Positions 54,613 to 64,000 of a stretch of 64,000 nt of DNA are shown piece after piece (the stretch's first letter is position 1; every line of letters begins with the position of its first letter). A program made the translations under genes and the position numbers. The stretch is from Microglena sp. YARC (lineage: Eukaryota; Chlorophyta; Chlorophyceae; Chlamydomonadales; Chlamydomonadaceae). Where the stretch lies: positions 9,599,384 to 9,663,383 of the forward strand of contig CM039462.1 in NCBI GenBank assembly GCA_022414725.1, written 5' to 3'. Under the pieces are notes generated by a model, which did no database searches, was not told where the DNA came from, and saw nothing but the letters and a program-made list of their open reading frames with translations.

Positions 54613-55150
54613 ACACTACTCACCCACATCTACCCACCCACCTGCTGCATGTGTGGAGCGTGATGCTGAGTAAATACACCAAGCCTGAATATAAATGGCA
54701 TGCATACATTACATTGTATTTTCATCGACAGGCCATTGTTGGCCCAAGACAAGCCCGCACCACAACACCCGGGTGGGATCTTCCAATATATCCCCAGAAG
54801 AAGAAAGGCAATATTGCCGCAAGCAAGCAAGAATTGCAGCACGCAAGCATTATCACCACTCAGATATGGACATGTTACCTTCATACCTCGTCCCCAGATA
54901 CCGACTTACTCAGAGAAGCACGGATGACGTGTGATGCAGCAGCAGAATTCCACTGTGGTCTGGGCTGACATAACGACAGGGGTCGGCTCCTGGATTGCAG
55001 CACGCACCGGCCTTGCCCTTGCTTTAGCATCATCTTATCCTTGATGGTTATCGGACCTGGAGACACCAAAATCTGCGTGTTAGGCCGGAAGCATTGTCTT
55101 CTCGCCAGACCGTAAAGTTGTACGAGTTCTTGAACAAAGTTAGGCCCTTC
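53906..55150 (-). repeat. Diverged duplicate block, copy 2, with signal-peptide-like exon
   Basis: Aligned with 34950-35890 (see there). Minus 54320-54066 reads MLLPGLLVLACLQMSAPFAP followed by GKKRKESEPQ, a hydrophobic leader then a basic region, open for 84 codons. A C run, (CA)n and ccacacac tract at 54543-54625 sits where copy 1 has a shorter acacaccc tract. The 54920-55070 part matches 35690-35820. No known domain. Confidence 0.5.
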
Positions 55151-56083
55151 CTATCATCTCGCTTACTCGAACGGCCAGAGGTTTGGAGGCTGTTAACACG
55201 GGCCGTCGACCACAGATGTAACTGGGTAAACGGGCGGTACGGGTACAACCGGTACCATAGCAGTCGAGCCGAAGAAGAAAGCTGAGCTATTTGACCAGAG
55301 TGCAAATAACGAATGAAACGAATCTAGGGCGGGTAACACGAATAGGATCAGCCAGGCGGTCGCGAATGTCGAGGTTGCTCCCGAGGCGTTATTCGTGGCC
55401 GAGCACGTCAGGAACGGTCTTTCTCACTCCCTGTCTGCGTAAATATAACAGCAGTAGGCGCGTGACATCCCACCTTGGGGTCCAGATCTATCAGTACATG
55501 ACTGAACGCGAAGCCACCGTATCCGTGCCACCGATCTGTGATTTCTGTGGATGAAACTTGGAAGATTCTTCGGATGTTGTGTGGTGCGGGCTAGTCATGG
55601 TCAACTAATGGGCTCTTTTGACAATGTGCTTATATGTCACTCCGATATAACTGACGTCATAGGATGTTTCCGGAGCCACAGGCTCCCCGCTGAAGAGAGG
55701 CAACTGACAACTCACCAATCTCAACTGCTCGGTTGGAACCTAGTTGTACATCTCATTTAAAAATTTACCCACACTGAAAATTGGTTTGCGATAGAAAACG
55801 TCTCTTGTGTAAAACCTTGCAGATGCAACCAACTAACCAAGTCTACACCACTGGTACGTATGTTTCCAGCCAGGGGTAGGGCCCAAAAAGGTTCAAGAGA
55901 CTTGCCCAACCGTGATAAGAAGGGCTTGAAACAAAAGGCATTGATGACTGAACCTCAAACATCGTTTAACCGATGGGCCTGATTCACCAAAGAGGAAAAT
56001 CTAGGAATGGACATTGCCACCATTTAATTGGAGGCAAAAGTCTTTTTAAGAACAAGTAGACCATCACTTCCATCTTTCAGGAG
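55151..56083. other. No recognisable gene
   Basis: Ordinary complexity with short open frames only (55291-55554, 87 codons, ending VSVPPICDFCG; 55551-55760, 69 codons). No domain or splice evidence convinces me. Confidence 0.45.
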
Positions 56084-56264
56084 CAGGGTATTAAATGGAA
56101 TGGCCAGCGCTATAGCGCACTTGAAACAAAAAAACTGCGCTTTGTATGTAAAAAAGCGCAAAAATTGGCCTTGCTGCGCCCTACATGGGTTGCAAAAAAA
56201 CTGCGCTCTAAGCGCAGAGGGGGTCAACAGTCAGCGCTCAAAGCGCGGCGCTTTGAATTACCTG
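56084..56264. mobile_element. MITE copy 3 with 8-10-bp flanking repeat
   Basis: 181 bp, same family as 17201 and 28690: CAGGGTATTAAA ... GAATTACCTG (one C lost at the right end) and a gcgctatagcgcacttg-type interior. TTCAGGAG lies directly on both sides (56076-56083 and 56265-56272). The match extends to TTCAGGAGCA if the first CA is counted as target. An 8-bp duplication with CAGGG ends fits hAT. Confidence 0.75.
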
Positions 56265-56289
56265 TTCAGGAGCAACAGGGGGAAATAAC

Positions 56290-57000
56290 ATGTTATATAC
56301 GTTGTTTTACAGAGTTTTAGATATTCTGACCAAGTTAAGGTAGATCCTTCGGACACAAATCATGTCCCCAGGATCTAGAATTACAGGGGGTGGCCAGTGG
56401 CTTAAAGTTTTTTTAAAACATGGGAAACCAGAGTGGGAACAACAACTAAATGAATATTTTTCCGACACTCCTTGGCCAAATGCTAGAATCAAACCTCTTC
56501 CCTGTATTATTGAATCCTAGAGTCCCCATACTCGCCCCCATGTTTAAACCCAATCTGGGAGACTTAATTATAAATGAAAGAAAAGAATCCAGAACTAAAC
56601 TATCTCGGTATGCTTAAATGCCCTAGAAAATAAAATTGGATCACTAAATTCACTGAAATTCCTCTTGTCGGACATGCTCCTCGCCAATGCTAGGACACCC
56701 TAAGGATTATCTATCCTCAGCAGAAGTCAGCAACTCTAGACTCATTCCCCCTTGTGATATCAACACATGTGGAAATTTAATTTTTAATATCAGCAACCAG
56801 CCAAAACTGAAACTATACTTGGCATGCTTTAATGGCCTCAAAGTAAAAATTGTTTCACTAAATTCACAAATTCTCTTGTCGGACATTCTCTTCCCGGCCG
56901 ATAGCTAGGACCACCTCTAGAACTCCCATACTCTGCGAATTCCTCGACCCTAGACTCGCCCCCCATGTGATTCAACGCGTCTGAGTCACTCTGAAGAAAT
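56290..57000. repeat. ~230-bp diverged tandem units
   Basis: Segments with cactaaattcactgaaattcctcttgtcggacatgctcctc..gccaatgctagga recur at about 56640-56695, 56848-56915 and, more diverged, 56460-56530. Each is followed by ctagactc.cccc.atgt. No coding evidence. Confidence 0.6.
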
Positions 57001-57004
57001 GCTA

Positions 57005-57095
57005 TGGCAAATGGAAAAGTGGTGAAGGTGAAGCGAAGGTGAAGGTGATGATATGATCAAATGGTGAAGGTGAGGGTAAAGGTGAAGGCGAAAGA
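57005..57095. repeat. (ggtgaa)n hexamer repeat
   Basis: aaggtgaaggtgaagcgaagg and relatives over about 85 bp, with a short interruption atgatatgatcaaatggtg. Confidence 0.85.
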
Positions 57096-57149
57096 TACCT
57101 CAAGTTATCTTTTTACATGGCACAAGCCTTCCCGGCATGACATCACATC

Positions 57150-58042
57150 TCCCTCCCCCCCCCCCCCCCCCCCCCCCTCCCAAACAAAATAATCGACTAA
57201 CCTGCATTCATGGTCCTTCCCTTGTACAACCAACCCAACCAACCAATCAACCAACCAATCACACACACACCACACAACGCAACCAACCAACCAACCAACC
57301 AACCAACCAACCAACAACCAACCAACAACCAACACATACGAACTAACTCACCAACCTGCATCTGGTTCCTTCCCCGTTGTACAACCAAAATACACCAAGT
57401 AACGCGACAAGCAAGCAACAACACATCCACACAGATACAACCAGCCAACGCAACCAACCAACACCTGCACTCGGTCCTTCCTTGTACCCCTTGGTAAACC
57501 CCTAAAACCAACCAACAATCAAGGTAACCAACACATCACGCACGCACGCAAAAACACACGGCATGCACGCAACGCACACGCACACAACCACCAACCAACC
57601 ACATGCACTGGGTCCTTGCCCCCTTGTACAGCCAACTCCAGCCAACCAAATCCAGCCAAGCCAACCAACCCAACCAACAACCAACCAACCAACCAACCAA
57701 CCAACCACCACCAACCAACCAACCTCCAACACTCAACTCATACACGGCACGGCACCACACACACACAACACACAAACCAGACCAACCTGCAAACTGGGTC
57801 GCTTCCCCTTTGTACAACCAATCCAACCAATCAACACAAAACTACGCACACACACACCACACATACGCACACATCACAGCACCACCGCATATATATACAG
57901 CATCACACAAACCAACCAACACCTGCACTGGGGGTCCTTTCCCCTTTGAAAACAACCAACTAACCATCAAGTAACCAACACCCACACACACCACACACAC
58001 ACACACAACACCACGCAACACACACACACAAACCAACCAATC
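57150..58042 (-). repeat. (aacc)n-rich array carrying copied exon 3' ends
   Basis: A C run at 57157-57178, then long (aacc)n/(acacac)n stretches broken about every 100-170 bp by a conserved segment cctgcactgggtccttcccc + ttgtacaaccaa (near 57200, 57355, 57465, 57605, 57785, 57925). On the minus strand this is AAGGGGAAGGACCCAGTGCAG followed by GTGTTGGTTGG. It copies the end of the exon at 58043-58178 and a donor. The array would be in the downstream intron. Confidence 0.75.
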
Positions 58043-58178
58043 CTGCACTGGGGTCCTTCCCCTTGAGGTGCACTAAGGCTGAACCAGAGGCACGCTCTAG
58101 GACAAGCGGTCTGTTTAGGTCAGGCTGAGGCTCGATTGAAGCGTCTGCATCCTTGCGCACTTCGCAGCAATCGTTCAC
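58043..58178 (-). CDS. Candidate internal exon of an unrecognised gene
   Basis: About 136 bp on minus between an acceptor (TATGCAATGCAG) and CCAGTGCAG. The reading frame begins VNDCCEVRKDADASIEPQPD, continues LNRPLVLERASGSALVHLKG and ends KDPSAG. The donor here reads GATTGG where the array copies read GTGTTGG, so a base may be wrong or the exon may be inactive. It is the most complex sequence between 57 and 61 kb, and both of its edges recur in the adjacent arrays. No family is recognised. Confidence 0.45.
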
Positions 58179-58480
58179 CTGCATTGCATACACGGCAAAA
58201 CAAAATATAAACCAGCTGAAACAAAGGAAAACAGCAGGGTGAACCAAAATCTTAACCCAGCAGATACACAGAATAAAGAAGCAGGCAAGAACCAAAAGCT
58301 TAACCAGCAAGAAACAACAGAAACAACAGAAACAGCAGCAACCAGCATAACCAAGCAGCCAGTAAACTTTACCAATATAGGACCCGATAGAAGCAAGACA
58401 ACAAAACAACAGAAACAGCAAGCAAACTAGGTTGACAAACAATAGGTTTTGTGAAGAAACAAATAGTTCTATCAATCACA
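58179..58480. other. AT/CA-rich spacer
   Basis: A (gaaacaacagaaacaacag)-type local repeat at 58310-58425. The minus frame is open (57960-58475) and leucine/phenylalanine-rich, which reflects composition. No gene seen apart from the exon it overlaps. Confidence 0.5.
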
Positions 58481-60500
58481 ATGTAACGACCTAAATCTTG
58501 CAAGCAATGGATGGGTGTCAACATCTTGCGCACTTTGGTCAATTGCTTGACCTGCACATAAAATGGAGTGCAGCGCATTCCTGATCAAAGCTTTGAACAC
58601 TGGCCCAGCTGGCTGCTATAGAAAGCTGATTGGAAGCTGCCGTGTATCTCACCCCCCCCCACCCCAAACCCCACCCACCCCACCCCACCCCCAAAAAAAG
58701 TAATAAACAAAATTAAAAACAAAAAATAAAAATAAAATCAAAATGGTGGCTTTCACCATCTGCGCACTTTGAGCAATTTGCTTGACCTGCACACAAAATG
58801 GAGTGCAGCAACATTCTGCTGAAAAGCTTTTGACATTGGCCCAGTGGGCTGGCTAATGGACTGACTGGAAACTACCGTGGTACCAAAAAATAAATGAAGA
58901 CAAAATAATATAAAGAGAAAAGAAAGAAATTAATAAATTAAATCGTAAACAAAAATAAAAATAAATAAAATAATCAAAAGGTGAAGTGTCAATATCTTGC
59001 GCACTTTGGAGCAATTGCTTGACCTGCACACAAAATGGAGTGCAGCACATTCTGCTGAAAGCTTTGACATTGGCCCAGTGGCTGGCTAATGGAGCTGACT
59101 GGAAACTAGGTTGTACCGAAAAAATTTAAATGAAAGACAAAAATAAATAATAAAGAAAGAAAGAAAGAATAATAAAATAAAATTCCGTAAACAAAAAAAC
59201 AAAATAAATAAATTGAATCAAAATGTGAAGTGTCAATATCTGCGCAACTTTGGACAATTTGGCTTGACCTCACACAAATGGTGCAGCACATTCTGGCTGA
59301 AGCTTTGATCATTGGCCCAGTGGCTGGCTAATGGAGCTGACTGGAAAACCTACCTGTGTGTAAAAAAATAAATGAAGACAAAATAAATAATAAAGAAAGA
59401 AGAAAGAATTAATAAATAAATTCCGTAAACAAAAATGTACAAAATAAATAAATGAATCAAAAGTGGGTGAGTGTCAATATCTTGCGCACTTTGGAGCAAT
59501 GCTTGACCTGCACACAAATGAGTGCAGCACATCTGCTGAAGCTTGACATTGGCCCAGTGCTGGCTAATGAGCTGACTGGAAACTACGTGTGACCAAAAAT
59601 AAATGAAGACAAAATAAATAAGAAAGAAAGAAAGAAAGAATTAATAAATAAAATTCCGTAAACAAAAATACAAAATAAATAAAATGAATCAAAATGGTGA
59701 GTGTCAATATCTTGCGCACTTGTGGCAATTGCTTGACCTCGCACACAAGATGGAAGTCAGCCACATTCTGCTGAAGCTTTGACATTGGCCCAGTGGCTGC
59801 TAATGGATGCTGACTGGAAACTACCGTGTTGGTAACCAAAAAAATAAATAGACAAAATAAATTAATAAACGGAAGAGAAAAAGAATTAATAAATAAAATT
59901 CCGTTAAACAAAATACAAAATAAAATGAATCAAGAATGGTGAGTGTCAATATCTTGCGCACTTTGGAGCAATGCTGACCTGCACACAAATGGAGCTGCAG
60001 CACATTCTGCTGAAAGCTTTGAACATTGGCTCCAGTGGCCTGGCTAATGGAGCTGACTGGGAAGCTGTTGTGTAATCCCCAAAATAAAATAAACCAAAAT
60101 AAATAATCAATGAATAAATAAAGAATCAAGAAAGAAAGAAACTGAAATAAACAAAATAACAATAAATAAAATAAATAAAAATAGGTGGAGTGTCACATCT
60201 TGCGCACTTTGGAAGCAATCACATGACCTGCACACAATGGAGGCAAACACATTCTGCTGAAGGCTTTTGACAATTTGGCTCATGGTGGCTATGGAGCTGA
60301 CTGAAAGCTGACATGTATCTCCCCCCCCCCCCCCCCCCCCCAAAAACAAACATGGTGGGATCAACATCTTGCTCACATTTGGAGCGATCGCATGACCCTG
60401 CAACCGAAATGGATGCAGCAACATTCTGCTGAATCAGCTTTGACATTGCCCAGTGGCTGGCTAATGAAGTTAACTGAAAGCGCCGTGTGTCCAAAACATT
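58481..60500 (-). repeat. ~240-bp array carrying copied acceptor and exon start
   Basis: About eight units. On minus each reads GACATTGGCCC-type complement, TTTCAGCAGAATGTGCTGCA, a TTGTGTGCAG acceptor-like end, then GTCAAGCAATTGCTCCAAAG and TGCGCAAGATATTGACAC, then an AT-rich spacer (aaataaataaaattccgtaaac on plus). The part after CAG matches the start of the exon at 58178 (GTGAACGATTGCTGCGAAGT + GCGCAAGGATGCAGACGC). Units differ by many single-base indels, again suggesting unpolished sequence. Confidence 0.75.
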
Positions 60501-60504
60501 AAAA

Positions 60505-60768
60505 AGTGATCCCAGATCGCGGACTCGGAGTGGCTCAAGGTAAGAGTAATCCGACGCTTGTATCGAAGGAGATTGCGGGTTCGAACCCCGTCGGGAGCGT
60601 TTCGGTCTCACGGGTGGCGTCACAGATGAAACATTGACTGGTTCTAGCTCGTTGCTAACCTCGAGCAGGTGGCTTTCGAACCGGTGTCGATAACACCACG
60701 TCCTTAGTAGGGTCAACTGTCCCGACAGTGTGACTTGGATGGTTCGAATTTTCATTTTTGTTTTTTGA
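60505..60768 (+). mobile_element. tRNA-headed insertion in the array (SINE-like)
   Basis: An unrelated ~264-bp segment sits between two units of the surrounding array. It starts with a tRNA-like head and continues with a ~165-bp body (cggtctcacgggtggcgtc ... gacttggatggttcgaa) ending tttcatttttgttttttg. The T-rich end fits a pol III terminator/tail. No target duplication was identified. Confidence 0.5.
60519..60599 (+). tRNA. tRNA-like head, closest to tRNA-Thr(UGU), degenerate
   Basis: A D-arm GCTC-AAGGTAA-GAGT with A-box TGGCTCAAGG, an anticodon-loop-like CTTGTAT (TGT) in a weak stem, and a T-arm CGGG-TTCGAAC-CCCG with B-box GGTTCGAACCC are in the right order. The 3' CGGGAGC has no good 5' partner, and the anticodon stem has mismatches. 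Sequencing indels in this region could explain part of this, so a damaged real tRNA remains possible. Confidence 0.4.
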
Positions 60769-61687
60769 AGGTGGCGTCAACATCTTGCGCACTTTTTACT
60801 TCCCTGATGTCCCCCCCACACACACAAAAACACATCACACGTCCACCCCCCCTCTCATCAGCTGTGCATCAGTGAACAACAATATCCCTGATTGATATCC
60901 TGAAATACATCCAACGAGGATCACGTGTGTTCAGCACACCACACGCACATCCCCTCCCCACCCCCATCCCCCACCCCCACCCCACTCTCTCACACTCTCT
61001 ACCTCCTGGCATCCGCCTTACAACCCACTAGACCCTCCCCCCCCCACCCACCCACCCAGCCACTCCTCCACCAACTCCCAGCTCCCACTACCCACCTCAC
61101 GCTGCATACCCCCATCCCGCCCGACCACATCTCTCAACTTCTTTGGCATCTGCTCTCAGCTGTGCAAATCAGTGCGATAACAAAATCTTGGGCACGCTGG
61201 CTGATGACCTTGAAACACATCCGCACGAGGATAAGCTTTTCAGCCAACTACCACACACACACATACCCCCCACCACCACCACACCACCACCACCCACCAC
61301 CACCACACACACAACACACCCACACACTCTCTCTCGACACTCCACTCACCTCCTTGGCATCAGCTTCTAGCTGTGCATCAGTGCGAAACAAAAATCTTGG
61401 GCAGCTGGCTGATGATCCTTGAAGTAACATTTCCGAAAACTGAGGATACAGGCTTTTCAGCACTAACCACACACGCACATACCCCACCACCACCACGCAG
61501 CCTCACCACCAACACAAACACACCACACTAAGCTCTCTCTCACATCACAGTCACCTCCTTGGCATCAGCTCTAGCTGTGCGCATCAGTGCGAAAAAAGTC
61601 CCTTGGGTCAGCTTGGCCTGATGACTTGAAATACATCCGCACGAGGATACAGGCTTTTTCACACTACCACACCTACACACAATACCC
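60769..61687 (-). repeat. ~205-bp array with exon-like segment and GTGAGTG donor
   Basis: Four units (about 60900-61030, 61100-61255, 61345-61460, 61552-61665). On minus, the best kept unit reads FRTDAQLEADAKE followed by GAG and GTGAGTGGAGTG, a strong donor. Spacers are (CA)n, ccaccacc and ctctctc. Units differ by many indels, so frames do not persist. It would again be exon ends copied within an intron. Sequence runs into an N gap. Confidence 0.6.
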
Positions 61688-62687
61688 NNNNNNNNNNNNN
61701 NNNNNNNNNNNNNNNNNNNNNNNNNNNNNNNNNNNNNNNNNNNNNNNNNNNNNNNNNNNNNNNNNNNNNNNNNNNNNNNNNNNNNNNNNNNNNNNNNNNN
61801 NNNNNNNNNNNNNNNNNNNNNNNNNNNNNNNNNNNNNNNNNNNNNNNNNNNNNNNNNNNNNNNNNNNNNNNNNNNNNNNNNNNNNNNNNNNNNNNNNNNN
61901 NNNNNNNNNNNNNNNNNNNNNNNNNNNNNNNNNNNNNNNNNNNNNNNNNNNNNNNNNNNNNNNNNNNNNNNNNNNNNNNNNNNNNNNNNNNNNNNNNNNN
62001 NNNNNNNNNNNNNNNNNNNNNNNNNNNNNNNNNNNNNNNNNNNNNNNNNNNNNNNNNNNNNNNNNNNNNNNNNNNNNNNNNNNNNNNNNNNNNNNNNNNN
62101 NNNNNNNNNNNNNNNNNNNNNNNNNNNNNNNNNNNNNNNNNNNNNNNNNNNNNNNNNNNNNNNNNNNNNNNNNNNNNNNNNNNNNNNNNNNNNNNNNNNN
62201 NNNNNNNNNNNNNNNNNNNNNNNNNNNNNNNNNNNNNNNNNNNNNNNNNNNNNNNNNNNNNNNNNNNNNNNNNNNNNNNNNNNNNNNNNNNNNNNNNNNN
62301 NNNNNNNNNNNNNNNNNNNNNNNNNNNNNNNNNNNNNNNNNNNNNNNNNNNNNNNNNNNNNNNNNNNNNNNNNNNNNNNNNNNNNNNNNNNNNNNNNNNN
62401 NNNNNNNNNNNNNNNNNNNNNNNNNNNNNNNNNNNNNNNNNNNNNNNNNNNNNNNNNNNNNNNNNNNNNNNNNNNNNNNNNNNNNNNNNNNNNNNNNNNN
62501 NNNNNNNNNNNNNNNNNNNNNNNNNNNNNNNNNNNNNNNNNNNNNNNNNNNNNNNNNNNNNNNNNNNNNNNNNNNNNNNNNNNNNNNNNNNNNNNNNNNN
62601 NNNNNNNNNNNNNNNNNNNNNNNNNNNNNNNNNNNNNNNNNNNNNNNNNNNNNNNNNNNNNNNNNNNNNNNNNNNNNNNNNNNNNNN
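61688..62687. other. Assembly gap, exactly 1,000 N
   Basis: 1,000 unknown bases, a placeholder length. Frames called across it have no meaning. Confidence 1.
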
Positions 62688-63420
62688 ATTGGCCAATCCT
62701 ATTCGAACGAACGAGTATTTGGTGTGGCTCCTATTCATCCCGAATCTACTGTTTCTCAAGTTTTTTGGGGCTTAGGGGCGAATGGTGCGAAAGGCTTGTA
62801 GCTGTCAGGCTCGGTTCAGCGCAGGTGGCACGTGGTTGTGGTAGCAGTGATAGTGGGTGGTTGTGTGGTGGTACTGTTAGTTCTGTTTGGGTGGTGGCTG
62901 ACGTAGTGGGTGGCGATTCGTGCACAGATGCCCATAGCTCCATTACAGCCACTGGGCCAAGCTTAAATCTGGGTTCTTGATGTTGAGACAAATTCGGAGA
63001 AGTTGCGGGGGTGGGTCGTCATTCATAGTGGGTCCAGCTTCGCAGGGTAGAACTAGCTACGCGTCCAGTTTATGTGCGTCAGGGCACCTCAGGAATAGGT
63101 CAAGCCGTGCTGCTTAGAGAATGTTTCAGCTACTCGCCTAGTACCCATAACCATAGCATGCATGACCTAGTTGATGGCTCAGAACGGGATATCGCATGGC
63201 CTCGTGTGGCCTTATAGCATTGCTATCATCCGTCACTCGTGCTACTTGCCTGGAGCCTGGAACTGTGTGCTCACTTAGCAACTTTTGAGTGTTAATGTCC
63301 GACTTTGCTGTCGTCGCACTCATAGGGTATCGTGTGTGCCACCGCGTCAGCCGGGTCAACACAGGTTCCACGCAATGTTTCATCATTTCTCCGTTTATTT
63401 CGTTCTGCTATGCATCATAT
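62688..63420. repeat. Diverged copy of the 38.8 kb region
   Basis: Contains cattacagccactgggccaagcttaaatctg (about 62941-62970), matching 38816-38846, then tagaactagctacgcgtccagttt (about 63048-63071), matching 38888-38902 loosely. The rest is not recognised. ggtggtactgtt / gtggttgtg repeats at 62830-62870. Confidence 0.5.
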
Positions 63421-63705
63421 TTTTAAAGAAAACCTCTATGAGATGTACCCCGTTCCTGCATAGGTATCCATGTGGCCCCTGCTGCAGCATACTAAGCAAG
63501 TCCACTGTTTTTATTTTTAGGCAAAAGCAGCAGCTTCTAGGCAGCTCCCCTGACTGGCTATTCTGCCACAGCCAATGTAACCAAGTGCTTCTGGAAGCTG
63601 AAGAAGCCTGATGGCCCAGGAAATGTTGAATCTTGAGGCTTAGGCCAGTGGCTGGCTCACGGAAGCTGCTAGAAGCTGCTGCTCGTAGCTAAAATAAAAA
63701 AACTA
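63421..63705. repeat. Duplicate of 39.1-39.37 kb including the foldback element
   Basis: aaaacctctatgagatgtac ... ataggtatccatgtggcccc, tgctgcagcatactaagcaa and the foldback element repeat 39108-39373 in order. Differences are mostly single-base indels. Confidence 0.8.
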
Positions 63706-64000
63706 TGCCACCCAGCACTTTGGATTCCAGACTGGTAACCAGATCTATGTTCATTGGAACCCAGTGTCTAGGTCTACTTGTCATAATAGCCTCTCCAGTT
63801 TTAAACCTATTGCAAATCCTTTAGTTGGGGTCGGGCAGCTTCTCCTAAGCGCCACTCAATCAGGTGGCAGTGAAAGCTTTGTCCACAATACCCCAGCTTG
63901 GCGGCAGTTACCATCCGTAATTTTGGACCAAACCATGCTATTGAAGTCACGCAGTTTCAAACTTTGCCACAGCTCAACCAGGCAGCATTGAAGCTTTATC
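63706..64000 (-). pseudogene. Second copy of the OPR gene 3' part (runs off the window)
   Basis: It matches 39373-39690 with many indels. The minus strand again has GCTTTCACTGCCACCTGATTG, so the TGA that replaces a Trp codon at 39522 is shared. That stop therefore arose before the duplication, or is the real end of the protein. The remaining OPR repeats would lie beyond the window edge. Confidence 0.65.

Noticed and set aside
61587..62801. 404- and 366-codon frames
   Set aside because: They run through 1,000 N and have no content.

Overview
This is a nuclear-type eukaryotic sequence, most likely from a green alga. Three things point there: an octotricopeptide-repeat (OPR) gene with 38-residue LWAxAKLG repeats, a family greatly expanded in chlorophytes; a chromodomain Ty3/gypsy element; and a DIRS-superfamily tyrosine-recombinase retroelement with PAT/Ngaro-type split repeats. 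The algal assignment is inference. No bacterial operons, CRISPR array or rRNA were seen. Most of the window is tandem repeats and mobile elements. Long open frames in the simple repeats are artefacts of repeat period and composition.

Layout. 1-11.7 kb: degenerate tandem units and about two and a half tandem copies of a ~5 kb module (CCA-type array, then short exon-like units E1, E2, E3 and E4, then a CT/CA tract), all reading on the minus strand with plausible splice edges. 12-26 kb: a series of unrelated minisatellites (periods 49, 45, 40, ~80, 93, 14, ~120, 46 and ~50 bp) with short dispersed repeats, including a U6 snRNA-derived insertion and a MITE. 23.3-28.6 kb: two convincing small minus-strand coiled-coil exons, each flanked by intronic arrays that have copied the exon edge, plus a tRNA-derived SINE-like insertion with a 15-bp target-site duplication. 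28.7-29.2 kb: MITE, dispersed repeat and facing poly-G/poly-C tracts. 29.5-34.3 kb: a 28-bp minisatellite split by a ~3.87 kb PAT/Ngaro-like element (A1-internal-B1-A2-B2) carrying RNase H-like and tyrosine-recombinase remnants. 34.3-39.4 kb: low-density sequence with palindromic dispersed repeats.

39.5-54 kb: a minus-strand OPR gene carrying several lesions, including a 7,522-bp Ty3/gypsy chromovirus (345-bp LTRs, 5-bp TSD TCAGC). The element keeps RT thumb, RNase H, integrase and chromodomain, but no protease or RT catalytic core was seen. The element's 3' half plus 761 bp of flank is repeated immediately downstream as a tandem 4.8 kb copy full of single-base indels. 54-64 kb: further diverged duplications, Asn/Thr-rich (AACC)n arrays, an exon whose two edges appear in the arrays on either side of it, a second tRNA-like head, an exactly 1,000-bp N gap, and the start of a diverged second copy of the OPR locus. 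Indel density rises sharply from about 50.5 kb, so frameshifts there may be uncorrected sequencing errors rather than biology.

Few intact genes can be supported. What stands out is repeat arrays that incorporate splice-site-bearing exon edges, and nested mobile elements whose insertion sites can be read to the base because they landed in tandem arrays.
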